From Streptomyces sp. TRM68416 (GTDB lineage: Bacteria > Actinomycetota > Actinomycetes > Streptomycetales > Streptomycetaceae), in NCBI RefSeq assembly GCF_014596915.1, contig NZ_JACVWU010000017.1, positions 154,439 to 218,438 of the forward strand: a stretch of DNA of 64,000 nt, in the 5' to 3' direction. Below, piece after piece: positions 8,455 through 17,384 of this stretch (the stretch's first letter is position 1; each line of letters begins with the position of its first letter). The translations under genes and the position numbers were made by a program. The notes below the pieces were generated by a model. It was not told the DNA's origin. It saw only the letters and a program-made list of their open reading frames with translations, and searched no databases.

Positions 8455-9444
8455 ATGTCCCTGCCGTACGCGAACGCCGGCCGCGCGGCTCACCATCTGA
8501 CCCGCGCGGCCGTGCTCGCGCCCTCGCCGCACAACAGCCAGCCCTGGTTCTTCGCCGAGGAGGGCCGCGACCAGGGCTTCGAGATCCATCTGGACCGGGG
8601 CCGGCGGATGATCCTCACCGACCCGGCGGGCCGCGAGGCGGTCATCGCCTGCGGCGCCGCCCTGTTCAACGTACGGATCGCCGTACGGCACCTCGGCTTC
8701 CGCCCGGCCGTCACGCTCCTGCCGGACTCCCGCGACTCCGGCTTCCTGGCCCAGGTGGGCTACGCCGCCCATGCCGCGGCCACCGCCGACGAGGCCCGTC
8801 TGGCCCGCGCGATACCCCTGCGCCACACCCACCGCGGCCCGTTCGGCACCGAACCGCTGCCCGACACGCTCCTCGCCGAACTGCGCGGCCACGCCCGGGC
8901 GGAGGGCGCCGACCTCCAGATCATCGACGAACCCGAAGGGCTCGACTTCCTCGCCGGAATGGTCCGCGCCGCGGAGAACGTGCACCGCGCGGACTACGGG
9001 CACACCGCCGAACTGGCCCGGTCCGTGGGCCCCTACGGGGTCCCCGTGGACGCCTGCCGGCACCACCCGGACCGGACGTTCCTGCCCAGCCGCGACTACC
9101 TGGGCCTCGCCCGGCGGATCTCCCTGCCGGCCCGGCGCAGGTGGCGCGCATCGGGCACCGCCGTCGTCCTGACCACCCTGCGCGACGACCGCGCCGACTG
9201 GCTGCGCGCAGGCCAGGCCCTCCAGCGGATGCTGCTGCACGCGGCCACCTGCGAGGTCATGGCCGCCTTCCACACCCAGCCCCTCGAACTGCCCGAACTG
9301 CGCACCGAGTTGCGCACCCACCTGGCCGCCCACCGCTTCCCGCAGGTGATCCTGCGCCTCGGCCGCACGACCGAGTCATGGCAGGCGCCCCGCCGTTCAC
9401 CGGCCGAGGTGCTGGTGGGAGGGCGGGTGCTGGCGGGGCGGTGA
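8455..9444 (+). CDS. Acg-type nitroreductase-family protein
   Basis: A 329-residue protein of the Acg/Rv3131 type: nitroreductase fold with the N-terminal signature AAVLAPSPHNSQPWFF, a degenerate second half and the C-terminal AAFHTQPLELPELR region. Mycobacterial members belong to the dormancy regulon; they bind or sequester flavin and are thought not to be true nitroreductases. ATG 8455 is preceded by AGGGTGGA; an ATG at 8448 is out of frame. It is the last gene of the patA operon. Its neighbours (PatA, CBS) are also families of hypoxic survival clusters. Confidence 0.85.
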   Translation: MSLPYANAGRAAHHLTRAAVLAPSPHNSQPWFFAEEGRDQGFEIHLDRGRRMILTDPAGREAVIACGAALFNVRIAVRHLGFRPAVTLLPDSRDSGFLAQVGYAAHAAATADEARLARAIPLRHTHRGPFGTEPLPDTLLAELRGHARAEGADLQIIDEPEGLDFLAGMVRAAENVHRADYGHTAELARSVGPYGVPVDACRHHPDRTFLPSRDYLGLARRISLPARRRWRASGTAVVLTTLRDDRADWLRAGQALQRMLLHAATCEVMAAFHTQPLELPELRTELRTHLAAHRFPQVILRLGRTTESWQAPRRSPAEVLVGGRVLAGR

Positions 9445-9588
9445 CGCGGACTGGCCTGCAAGGGGCGTTCCAGGGCCGTGGCGTCGGAGGAGGTGTCGTG
9501 CGCCTCGATCACCGGCAGGAGCCGGCGGCGGGCGCACGCGATCCGCAGGGCTGCTCCCTGCGGGTAGCCGCCGCGTCTGCTGAGGGCC

Positions 9589-9745
9589 ACGCCTACGACC
9601 AACTGCGCGGATGGCTGCGCAAGCGAGGCATCCGGCATCGCATCCCCCGCAAGGGCATCGGGTCCTGCACCCGGCTCGGCCGACACCGCCGGACGATCGA
9701 GCCCACGAAGTCCTGGCCGGGAGGCTGCCGTCGACTGCACCACCC
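9589..9745 (+). mobile_element. IS5-family transposase C-terminal remnant
   Basis: The plus-strand reading from about 9589 gives AYDQLRGWLRKRGI, then IPRKGIGS, LGRHRRTIE and CRRLH. This is the end of an IS5-type DDE transposase, where the family usually has a WVIERT-like motif and a final Glu helix. There is no start codon, upstream DDE part or visible terminal repeat, so it is a relic. It fills the 341-bp gap between the nitroreductase and the broken monooxygenase; nothing else was recognised in that gap. Confidence 0.7.
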
Positions 9746-9785
9746 TTCCCCCGACCCATCAGGCCCGTTGCCGTCCGGGGTGGCG

Positions 9786-10944
9786 TCAGCCCAGGCTCGG
9801 CGGAGTCCAGTCGGCGTGCCGCAGGACGGCCCGGACGGTCACGCCGGACGGGGCCAGCCGGAGTGCCGTATTGCGCAGGGACACGGCAAGAGGGTGCGAG
9901 AGTTGCTGGCCCATCCGGCCGGCCCGGCGTGCCGCCCGGGCCACTGCCTGGCTGCGCAGGCGGCGTTCGGCGTCGTAGCGGGTCAGCGCTGACTCGACCG
10001 TGGGCCCGGTGGCGAGCGCGGCGGCCGGCGTGGCCGCATCCTCCAGGGCCTGGCAGGCGCCCTGGCCGAGGTTCGGGGTCATGGCGTGTGCCGCGTCCCC
10101 GAGCAGCGCGACCCGGCCGTCGGTGAAGGCGGGCAGGTGCGTCGCCAACTCGCGGATGTCGTGATGCAGGACCGTGTCCGGGCGGGTCGCGTCCAGCAGC
10201 GCGGGGATCGGATCGTGCCAGCCGCCGAACCGACGGCGCATCGCGGCAAGAGCGTCCGTATACCGCGTACCGGGCGGCGAGTTGAGCACCGCGTGCCACT
10301 CGGCCCGACCATCGGTGAAGGCGATGTGGCCGAACTCGGCGCCCCTGCCCCAGGTCAGTTCGAAGTCGGTGCGCAACGGCACCGGACGCTCGGTGACGGC
10401 ACGCAGGACCGTCGATCCGCTGTGGACCGGGCCCGGGTGGCCGGGGAACAACTGGCCGCGCAGTCGACTGTCGACCCCGTCGGCCGCCACGACCAGGTCG
10501 GGCGTCGAGGACACCCTCCCCGACCGGCACTCGCACCCGGCCGGGCTCCGAGCGGTCGACGGACATCACCTCGGCCCCGATGACCAGACACTCGGCAGGG
10601 AGCGCCTCGCGCAGCAGGCGGTGCAGCACCGCCCGGGGGATGCCGACGATCGGCGTGCCCAACCTGCGCTCCAGTACGGTCCCGTTCATCCGGGCCAGCC
10701 ATCCACCGCCGGGCGTGCGGGTGCCCCCGGTGTACTGGGGGCGAGCGGCCGCGCGTACCGCTGCGCCGACGCCCAGGACGTCCAGGGCGCGGATGCCGTT
10801 GGCGTGCAGGGAGATGCCCGCGCCCACGTCAGCCAGGACCCGAGCACGCTCGACGACCGTCACCTCCCAGCCGATCCGACGCAGGCCGATCGCCGCGGCC
10901 AGCCCGCCGATGCCGCCTCCGACCACCACCGCACTGCCGCCCAT
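9786..10944 (-). pseudogene. FAD-dependent monooxygenase, frameshifted
   Basis: Class A flavin monooxygenase (FAD_binding_3 type) in two frames. The first part, starting ATG at 10944, has the FAD Rossmann motif VVVGGGIGGLAAAIGLRRIG, then ERA and GAGISLHANGIRALD. The second part, readable from about 10514, has DLVVAADGVDSRLRG and the FAD ribityl motif GRVALLGDAAHAMTPNLGQG. The two parts join with a one-base shift between about 10505 and 10540, near a run of G and C. Together they give about 385 residues, normal for the family. It may be a recent pseudogene or a sequencing error. It is divergent from a TetR gene, and the two share an operator region. Confidence 0.8.
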
Positions 10945-10978
10945 GCCCAGCCCCTCTCCAGCCGCCCCGCCGCACGGT

Positions 10979-11026
10979 TTCTACAGATGTAGAAGGAGGG
11001 TAGCCCCGGCTTCTGCAGGTGTAGAA
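10979..11026. promoter_or_regulatory. Tandem palindromic operators between the monooxygenase and TetR genes
   Basis: Two 16-bp palindromes, TTCTACAGATGTAGAA (10979-10994, perfect 7-bp arms) and TTCTGCAGGTGTAGAA (11011-11026, one arm mismatch), start 32 bp apart, close to three helical turns. They lie in the 89-bp gap between the divergent start codons. This is the expected layout for a TetR-family repressor controlling itself and the facing gene. Confidence 0.8.
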
Positions 11027-11033
11027 ATGGGGG

Positions 11034-11591
11034 GTGCCCGACGACCGACGTACCGTCCTTGCCGACACGGCCATCACAGTGCTCGCCGAGACCGGAATGC
11101 GAGGCCTGACCCACCGCGCGGTGGACCGGGCGGCGGGCCTGCCGCCCGGCACCACCTCCGCCTACTACCGCACCCGCCAGGCGCTGCTCACCGCACTCGT
11201 CCGACGCCTGGTCGCCCTCGACCAGGCGGAACTTGAGGAGGTCGGGAGCCGGACACCGGTACCGCGGAGCGCCGAAGAACTGGTGGCCGGGATCGCCGCC
11301 TTCCTCGCGCAACGGCTCACGGGGGAGGGGCGGCGACGTTCCCTCGCGCGCTACGCGTGCGCCATCGAGAGCGTCCATCACCCCGAACTGCGGGAGATCC
11401 TCGTGCCGCGGGAGAACGTCGGGCGACGGGTCGTACACGCCTTCCTGACCGCGCAAGGCGTCGCGGACGCCGAGACCCGTACCGTCACACTGCTGACGTG
11501 CATGGACGGACTGGTCTTCGACCGTCTGGTGAGCGGCGGAAGCGTGTCCGACACAGAGATCCGTGGACTGGTGGCGGCGGCGCTGCGATGA
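11034..11591 (+). CDS. TetR-family transcriptional repressor
   Basis: A 185-residue regulator. The N-terminal TetR helix-turn-helix is clear (TAITVLAETGMRGLTHRAVD followed by AAGLPPGTTSAYYRTRQALL); the remainder is an all-helical ligand domain. It starts at GTG 11034, only eight bases after the second operator palindrome and without a good Shine-Dalgarno sequence, so its mRNA may be leaderless or nearly so. Binding at the operators would block this gene and the divergent flavin monooxygenase. The inducer is unknown but is probably a substrate of the monooxygenase. Confidence 0.9.
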   Translation: MPDDRRTVLADTAITVLAETGMRGLTHRAVDRAAGLPPGTTSAYYRTRQALLTALVRRLVALDQAELEEVGSRTPVPRSAEELVAGIAAFLAQRLTGEGRRRSLARYACAIESVHHPELREILVPRENVGRRVVHAFLTAQGVADAETRTVTLLTCMDGLVFDRLVSGGSVSDTEIRGLVAAALR

Positions 11592-11652
11592 CCCGCCACG
11601 AGGCGGGAAACGACCTACGACAGCGTGGGGTACCTGTCACCCGCACCAGCGC

Positions 11653-12150
11653 TCACTTGCTCTCCTCCGCAGTGGCTGCCGCGCTCTCGGGCAGTTCCCG
11701 GACGCGCCGCACTCCGGACGCGAGAACCCACAGGACACTCAGGACCGCGCTGACCGTGCCGACCCACAGGGCGGGCCGCAGGCCGAGGACCGTGCCGAGC
11801 GCGCCGGCCAGTACCGCGCCGATCGGGCGCACTCCGAAGTTGGCGGTCTGCACCACGCCCATCACGCGGGAGCGCAGCGTGGGCGGGATGACGGCGATCA
11901 GATAACTGTTGGTGGAAGAGTCCAGGACCGCGCCCCCGCAGCCGGCGCCGAAGTGCGCAGCGGCCAGCGTCGCGATCACGAACGGTGCCGGGCCGTCGGC
12001 CAGGGGGACCAGCACCATGGGCAGGCTGAGGCCCAGGAAGCCGGTCACGACGGCCGGGCCGATGCCGATCCGCCGGACCACGCGCGGCGCGGCATAGGCA
12101 CCGGCCGGCCCGCCGAGCCCGTACACGGCGAATACCGCTCCTGTCGCGGC
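11653..12150 (-). pseudogene. MFS transporter, C-terminal fragment
   Basis: About 165 residues matching the C-terminal 40 percent of a major facilitator permease of roughly 400 residues: TGAVFAVYGLGGPAGAY, then four hydrophobic stretches, including LRSRVMGVVQTANFGVRPIG and a final VSAVLSVLWVLASGVRRV helix. Reading upstream in the same frame loses similarity near 12150 and reaches a stop at 12184. No N-terminal half is present before the PucR gene. The fragment faces the TetR gene with a 61-bp gap. It has no credible start and cannot form a working transporter. Confidence 0.75.
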
Positions 12151-12271
12151 GGGGCGACAGCGCGCCGACCGTCGAGCTGCCGTTCACGCACCCCCACACG
12201 CACACGCCACGCTGCGCTGCCGCATCGGCACGTGATCGAACCCGTCTGCGGGCGCGGCACGGACCGCGGAG

Positions 12272-13897
12272 TCAGTGCTGCAGTCGCAGCCGGAGCCAGA
12301 GCAGCAGTGCCTCGTCGGGGTCCTTGAGGTCGATGCCGAACAGCTCACCCGCGCGCTTGATGCGATAGCGCAGGGTGTTGGGGTGCACGTACATCTCGGC
12401 CGCCGCCCGCGCGCTGTCGCCCAGGCAGCGCAGGTAGGCGTAGACGGTGCTCGTGTACTCCGTGCCGTTGAGCGCGTCGTGCTCCCGCATCGCCTCCAGC
12501 CCCACCGGCCGCACCTCGTCGAAGGCGTCCAGATCCGCACGCAGCCGCAGGAAGAAGGACTCCGCGCGCACTTCCTGGAAGTCCGCGACGGCGTGGTCCT
12601 GGCCGCGGTGGGCCAGCACGCCCAGCGCGGTGTCCGCCTCCTGGCGTGAGCGCTGCACTGCCGACAGGGTGGCCGCATGGCCGCCGATCCCGGCCCGCAG
12701 GCGCACCCCCAGCATGACCCGGATGCGCTCCAGGACGCTGCTCGCCAGTGCGCCGCCCACCGCACCGGCCGTGGACGGGTCGGCGGGCAGCAGTGTGTAG
12801 ACCACCCCGTCGAGTTGAACGGTGCTCGCCCTGAAGTGCTGGACCTGCGCGTACCCGGTGATCAGTTCGATGATGTGGGCCATCTCGGGTTCGCTGACGT
12901 CGCTCTCCGTCTCGGCGTGCTCGAAGGCGGCCACGACGAAGCCGGGGCCGGGGGAGCCGAGGGCACCGGTGTGGGGGAGGTCCTCGCCCAGGAGGGCGCC
13001 GCGCAGTGCCTGTTCACGGGCTCTGCGAGCCAGGTCACGGGAGTTGCGGTGCCGCAGCAGACGCAGGGCCGCGAGGTCCGCGGCGTCCTGGAGTGTCCGT
13101 TCCCCCTCCGGCCCCAGGCTGTCGTCGGCGTCGATGACCCAGAGGGACCCCAGCACGACGCGGCCGGCCAGGATGCCGACGGCGACGCGGGGCAGGGTGC
13201 CGTGCCCGGTGAACCGTACGGGGCAGGGCCGTTGCCGTAGACGTGGGTCGGCGTGCACGGCCCGGAAAGCCTGGGGGACCTCCCGGCCGAGAATCCCCTG
13301 GCGCCGTGCCTCGTCCGTGGGCTGACCGGAGATGGTGGAGTAGGCGATGATCCGGTAACGATCGTCCATGATCGCCACCGCGCCGTGCAGCTGGGCGGCG
13401 GTCGCGTTGGCGAGGTCGAACAGGTCGTCCCACTCCCCGTCGCCGCCCGCCGGGCCGTGTCCGGACCGAGTGGCGAGAACCGCGGAGAGAAGACCGTCGA
13501 GGTGGCGCCAGTTGACTTCGTCGTCCGCCGCGAGCAGAGCGATGCCCTGCTCGCGCGCGAGCGAGCGCAGCCCGGCCGGGTCCTTGCCGTGAAGTTTGAC
13601 GACCAGGGCGGTGTACCCGGCCTCGGCGGCCACGGTGAGGGCAGCTTCCGCTTCCGGGGAGTCGGGGCCTGCACCGATGGCGAACAGCATCGTCCGCGGG
13701 ACCGCGCCGATGGGGTGGGGCGGGTCGAGGATCTCCAGCTCGTCCACCGGGACATCGAGGCCGAAGGGGGCCTCCAGCGGCGTCAGCAGGGTGTCGCCCA
13801 CCGCGTCCAGCAAAGAGGTGAGGGTCGCCGAGGCCGACGCTTCCGCTCGGGACATGCTCACTCCTGCCGGGCGTTCGCCTTTGTGTAATTCCCTCAT
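12272..13897 (-). CDS. PucR-family transcriptional regulator
   Basis: A 541-residue PucR/CdaR-type activator. The C-terminal HTH_30 region is typical (SARAAAEMYVHPNTLRYRIK, then RAGELFGIDLKDPDEALLLW). The centre carries a GAF-like/CdaR segment (LANATAAQLHGAVAIMDDRY) and the N-terminus a PucR ligand segment. Two starts are possible: ATG 13897 with GGGGAG upstream, and ATG 13855 (MSRAEAS) with AGGAG six bases upstream; the second is equally good. It is divergent from the FAD/Fe-S oxidase gene, its likely target. A second PucR of the same design sits at 18435-20033. Confidence 0.9.
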   Translation of the reverse strand: MRELHKGERPAGVSMSRAEASASATLTSLLDAVGDTLLTPLEAPFGLDVPVDELEILDPPHPIGAVPRTMLFAIGAGPDSPEAEAALTVAAEAGYTALVVKLHGKDPAGLRSLAREQGIALLAADDEVNWRHLDGLLSAVLATRSGHGPAGGDGEWDDLFDLANATAAQLHGAVAIMDDRYRIIAYSTISGQPTDEARRQGILGREVPQAFRAVHADPRLRQRPCPVRFTGHGTLPRVAVGILAGRVVLGSLWVIDADDSLGPEGERTLQDAADLAALRLLRHRNSRDLARRAREQALRGALLGEDLPHTGALGSPGPGFVVAAFEHAETESDVSEPEMAHIIELITGYAQVQHFRASTVQLDGVVYTLLPADPSTAGAVGGALASSVLERIRVMLGVRLRAGIGGHAATLSAVQRSRQEADTALGVLAHRGQDHAVADFQEVRAESFFLRLRADLDAFDEVRPVGLEAMREHDALNGTEYTSTVYAYLRCLGDSARAAAEMYVHPNTLRYRIKRAGELFGIDLKDPDEALLLWLRLRLQH

Positions 13898-14151
13898 TCA
13901 ACTCCCCGCTCTTGAGTGAACTCAACATGGCAGCGGTGAAGTCCCGGAGACAGACTCGAAGGAACCGCAGCCCGCCCCGCGATGACCGTCGTCGCCGTCC
14001 TTCTCGTCTTCGTCGGCCATGCCGCCATGCGGTGCTCGGCGCCTGCGTCCGTCGCACCGCGGCAGCGCCGGGCCGCGCGTCTCCGTGGCGCGGCGTCTGC
14101 CGTACGGCGGGTCGCGGGTCGCGGGTCGCCGAGGATCTCAGGAGAGTCGAC

Positions 14152-17079
14152 ATGAAGAAACTGGCTCGGCTGCGCGCCGCGCTTCCCGCCCGCCGAGAGG
14201 CCGGGGAAGCGGACGGCGGCGGCCCCGTCGGCACCCCGCAGTGGCTGCGTGACGGACTGGCGGCGCTGGTCGGCGCGGAGCAGGTGCTCTCCCGTCCCAC
14301 CGATCTCGCACGGTACGCCTCCGACGCGAGCCCGTACCGCTATGTGCCCCGCGTGGTCGTGACGGCCCGTCACGCGACGGATGTCGCGGCCGTCCTGGGC
14401 TTCGCCTCCCGTCACGGCCTGCCGGTGACCTTCCGTGCCGCGGGAACCAGCCTGAACGGACAGTCCCAGGGGGCGGGCATCCTGGTCGACGTGCGTCGAC
14501 ACTTCGCCGGAGCCGTGGTCGAGGAGGACGGCCGGGTGCTGCGCTCCCGTCCCGGAACCGTGATCGCGCGGGCCAACGCGCAACTCGCCCGGCACGGCCG
14601 GATGCTCGGCCCGGACCCGGCCAGCAGCGCCGCCGCCACCGTCGGCGGTGTCGTCGCCAACAACGCCAGCGGCATGTCGTGCGGAGTGGTGCACAACGCG
14701 TATCACACGGTGCGATCCCTGCGTGTCGTGCTCGCCTCGGGCACCGTCGTCGACACCGCCGCTCCCGACGCCGACGAACGCCTCGCGAGCGCGGAGCCCG
14801 CCCTGGTGCGCGAACTCATGGCCATCAAGAAGGAACTTGAGGCCGATCCGGAGCTGTGCGACCGCATCAGGTCCAAGTTCTCCATCAAGAACACCAACGG
14901 CTATCGCCTGGACGCCTTTCTGAACGCCGACACCCCCGCGGCGATCCTGCGCGGGCTCATGGTCGGCTCCCAGGGCACCCTCGGCTTCCTCGACGAGATC
15001 GTGTTCGACACCGTGCCCTTCGGCCGCCACCACGCCACCGCGCTGCTGCGCCTGCCGGGTCTGAACGAGGCAGCCGCCCTCGTCCCGGCCCTGGTCGAGG
15101 CCGGTGCCCATGCCGTCGAACTCCTCGACGCCCCCTCGCTGCGCTCCACCTCCACCGTGTCGGGAGCGCCCGGCTGGCTCGCCGAACTCGCCGAGGACGC
15201 GGAGGACGCCGCCCTGCTGGTGGAGTTCCGGGCCGCCGACCTCGACGACCTCCAAGCCCGGCAGGAGCGCGCCGAGGCGGTGCTCGCGGCCTCACCCGTC
15301 CCCGTGGTGGGGGAGTTCACCCGGGACGCGGCCACCGCCGGCGCGTACTGGCGGGTCCGCAAGGGCCTGCTCACCGCCGTCGGCAGCACCCGCCCGCCGG
15401 GCACCGTGCTGCTCGTGGAGGACGTCTGCGTCCCCCCGCACCGGGTCGCCGACGCCGCCCGCGACCTGTTCCAGCTCCTGCAGTCCCACGGCTTCGCCTC
15501 ACCCATCGCCGGGCACGCCTCCGCCGGGAACCTGCACTTCCCGCTCATGCTCGACCCCTCCTCGCCCGAGGCCGTCAGCCGCTACCGCACCTGCATGCAG
15601 GATCTCGCCGACCTGGTGCTGAACACCTACGGAGGCGCGCTCAAGGGCGAACACGGCACCGGACGCAACATGACGCCGTTCGTGGTCCAGGAGTGGGGCG
15701 GCGTCGCCGTCGGACTCATGTGGCGGCTCAAGATCGCCCTCGATCCGCACGGCATCCTCAACCCGGGCGTGATCCTGGACGACGACCCGGACGCCAACGT
15801 CCGCAACCTCAAGACCCTGCCCGCGGTCGACGCGGCCCTGGACCCGTGCATCGAGTGCGGCTTCTGCGAACCGGCCTGCCCCAGCCGCGATCTGACCACC
15901 ACTCCCCGCCAACGCATCGTGCTCCAGCGGGAGATGGCCCGTCACCGCGCCGACTCCCCGCTCGTGCTCTCCCTCACCCAGGACTACGCCTACGACGCTG
16001 TGGACACCTGCGCCGGGGATGCGAGCTGCGCGGTGAGCTGTCCCGTCGACATCGACACCGGTGCCGCGATGAAGAAGCTGCGGCATGCCCAGCACGGCCC
16101 CTTCGCCGAGCGCGCCGCCACCTGGGCCGCACGGCACTTCGCGGCTTTGGAGGGGGGCGCCCGACTCGCCGTCGGCGTCGCCCGGCGCACCGCCGACGTC
16201 GTCGGTGACGCGCCGCTGCGTGCCGTCACGTCCGCGGCTCGTGCCGTCCTCGGCACCGAGCAGTTCCCCGCCTGGCTGCCGGAGGTGCCGGAAGCCGCCC
16301 CGAAAGGTCTGCCCGCCACGCGGCGGGCCGGGGCGCACGCCGTCTACGTGCCCGCCTGCGTCAACCGCATCTTCGGCGTGCCCGCGGGCCAGAGTGGCCC
16401 GACGGTGGTCCAGGCCCTCGTCACGCTCGCGGAGCGGGCCGGCAAACCGATGTGGATCCCCGCGGACGTGGCGGGCACCTGCTGCGGCACCATCTGGCAC
16501 AGCAAGGGGTACGAGGGCGGGCACGACGCCATGGCGGCGGTGCTCGTGGAGCGGCTGTGGCGATGGAGCGACGAAGGGCGGCTGCCGATCGTCATGGACG
16601 CCTCCTCCTGCTCACTCGGTGCCCTGCGCGACGTGGTGCCCCGCCTGAGCCCCGCCGACCGGCACCGCCACAGCGGGCTGACCATCCACGACGCCGTCGA
16701 CTGGGCCCAGCGGGAGCTGCTGCCGCATCTCACGGTCACCGCACGGGTCCCCACGGCTGTGGTTCACACCACCTGCTCGATGCATCAGACCGACCACGGA
16801 TCGGCGTTGAAGACCGTGGCGCAGGCGGTCGCCGACACCGTCGGCCAGCCGATCGACGAGTCCTGCTGCGGGTTCGCCGGCGACCGCGGCTTCCTGCACC
16901 GGGAACTGACGGAGAGTGCCGGCGCACCCGAGGCGCACGAGGTCAGGCAGCTCGACGCACAAGCCCATCTCAGCGCGAACCGCACCTGCGAGATCGGCCT
17001 CCACCACGCCAGCGGCGAGGCCTACACCTCGGTCATCCAGCAGCTGGAGCGAGCCACCCGGCCGCCCGTGACGCGCTGA
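14152..17079 (+). CDS. FAD-linked oxidase with Fe-S and CCG domains (D-lactate dehydrogenase type)
   Basis: A 975-residue fused flavin/iron-sulfur dehydrogenase. An FAD-binding_4 domain (about 60-210, with FRAAGTSLNGQSQG and GVVANNASGMSCG) is followed by the FAD-oxidase C-terminal domain (to about 540, with LKGEHGTGRNMTP). Two Fe-S motifs follow (CIECGFCEPACP near 566 and CAGDASCAVSCP near 619), then two CCG domains (GTCCGT near 776, ESCCGF near 903). This is the GlcD/GlcF-like fusion that oxidises D-lactate or another 2-hydroxy acid and passes electrons to quinone. ATG 14152 has GGAG eight bases upstream; the open frame before it has no family similarity. The divergent PucR gene is its probable regulator. 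The exact 2-hydroxy acid is not determinable. Confidence 0.9.
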   Translation: MKKLARLRAALPARREAGEADGGGPVGTPQWLRDGLAALVGAEQVLSRPTDLARYASDASPYRYVPRVVVTARHATDVAAVLGFASRHGLPVTFRAAGTSLNGQSQGAGILVDVRRHFAGAVVEEDGRVLRSRPGTVIARANAQLARHGRMLGPDPASSAAATVGGVVANNASGMSCGVVHNAYHTVRSLRVVLASGTVVDTAAPDADERLASAEPALVRELMAIKKELEADPELCDRIRSKFSIKNTNGYRLDAFLNADTPAAILRGLMVGSQGTLGFLDEIVFDTVPFGRHHATALLRLPGLNEAAALVPALVEAGAHAVELLDAPSLRSTSTVSGAPGWLAELAEDAEDAALLVEFRAADLDDLQARQERAEAVLAASPVPVVGEFTRDAATAGAYWRVRKGLLTAVGSTRPPGTVLLVEDVCVPPHRVADAARDLFQLLQSHGFASPIAGHASAGNLHFPLMLDPSSPEAVSRYRTCMQDLADLVLNTYGGALKGEHGTGRNMTPFVVQEWGGVAVGLMWRLKIALDPHGILNPGVILDDDPDANVRNLKTLPAVDAALDPCIECGFCEPACPSRDLTTTPRQRIVLQREMARHRADSPLVLSLTQDYAYDAVDTCAGDASCAVSCPVDIDTGAAMKKLRHAQHGPFAERAATWAARHFAALEGGARLAVGVARRTADVVGDAPLRAVTSAARAVLGTEQFPAWLPEVPEAAPKGLPATRRAGAHAVYVPACVNRIFGVPAGQSGPTVVQALVTLAERAGKPMWIPADVAGTCCGTIWHSKGYEGGHDAMAAVLVERLWRWSDEGRLPIVMDASSCSLGALRDVVPRLSPADRHRHSGLTIHDAVDWAQRELLPHLTVTARVPTAVVHTTCSMHQTDHGSALKTVAQAVADTVGQPIDESCCGFAGDRGFLHRELTESAGAPEAHEVRQLDAQAHLSANRTCEIGLHHASGEAYTSVIQQLERATRPPVTR

Positions 17080-17384
17080 CACCGACGCGGCGAGCAGCAT
17101 TCTCTGCCGGGGACGGACAGGGAAGCCCAGGGAAGCCCGCAGCGGCGCCCCCCTGGCGGTACGCACGCTGAGGTCCGCCGCGTCGCCTCGGTGAAGGGCC
17201 GGGCATCGACCAGGACGGAGGCCGTGGGCGCAGGCGTCGAGGTGAAGGACGCCGGGCCGCCGGTCATCGGAAGGCCGACCGCCGATGCCGTTCGGTACGG
17301 CCACCCGGAGCGCCGTCTGCGGCGGCGCCCGCAAGTGCCCGGCGGCACAGCCTCCGAGCAGGGACGGACATCCCCTCGGGGGCG
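17080..17384. other. Intergenic region with no recognised feature
   Basis: These 305 bases separate the ends of two convergent genes. I see no coding region with family similarity, no clear hairpin and no repeat. Confidence 0.5.

Noticed and set aside
13912..14151. Upstream extension of the FAD/Fe-S oxidase frame by 80 codons
   Set aside because: Arg- and Pro-rich with no similarity to the family; ATG 14152 has its own GGAG site.
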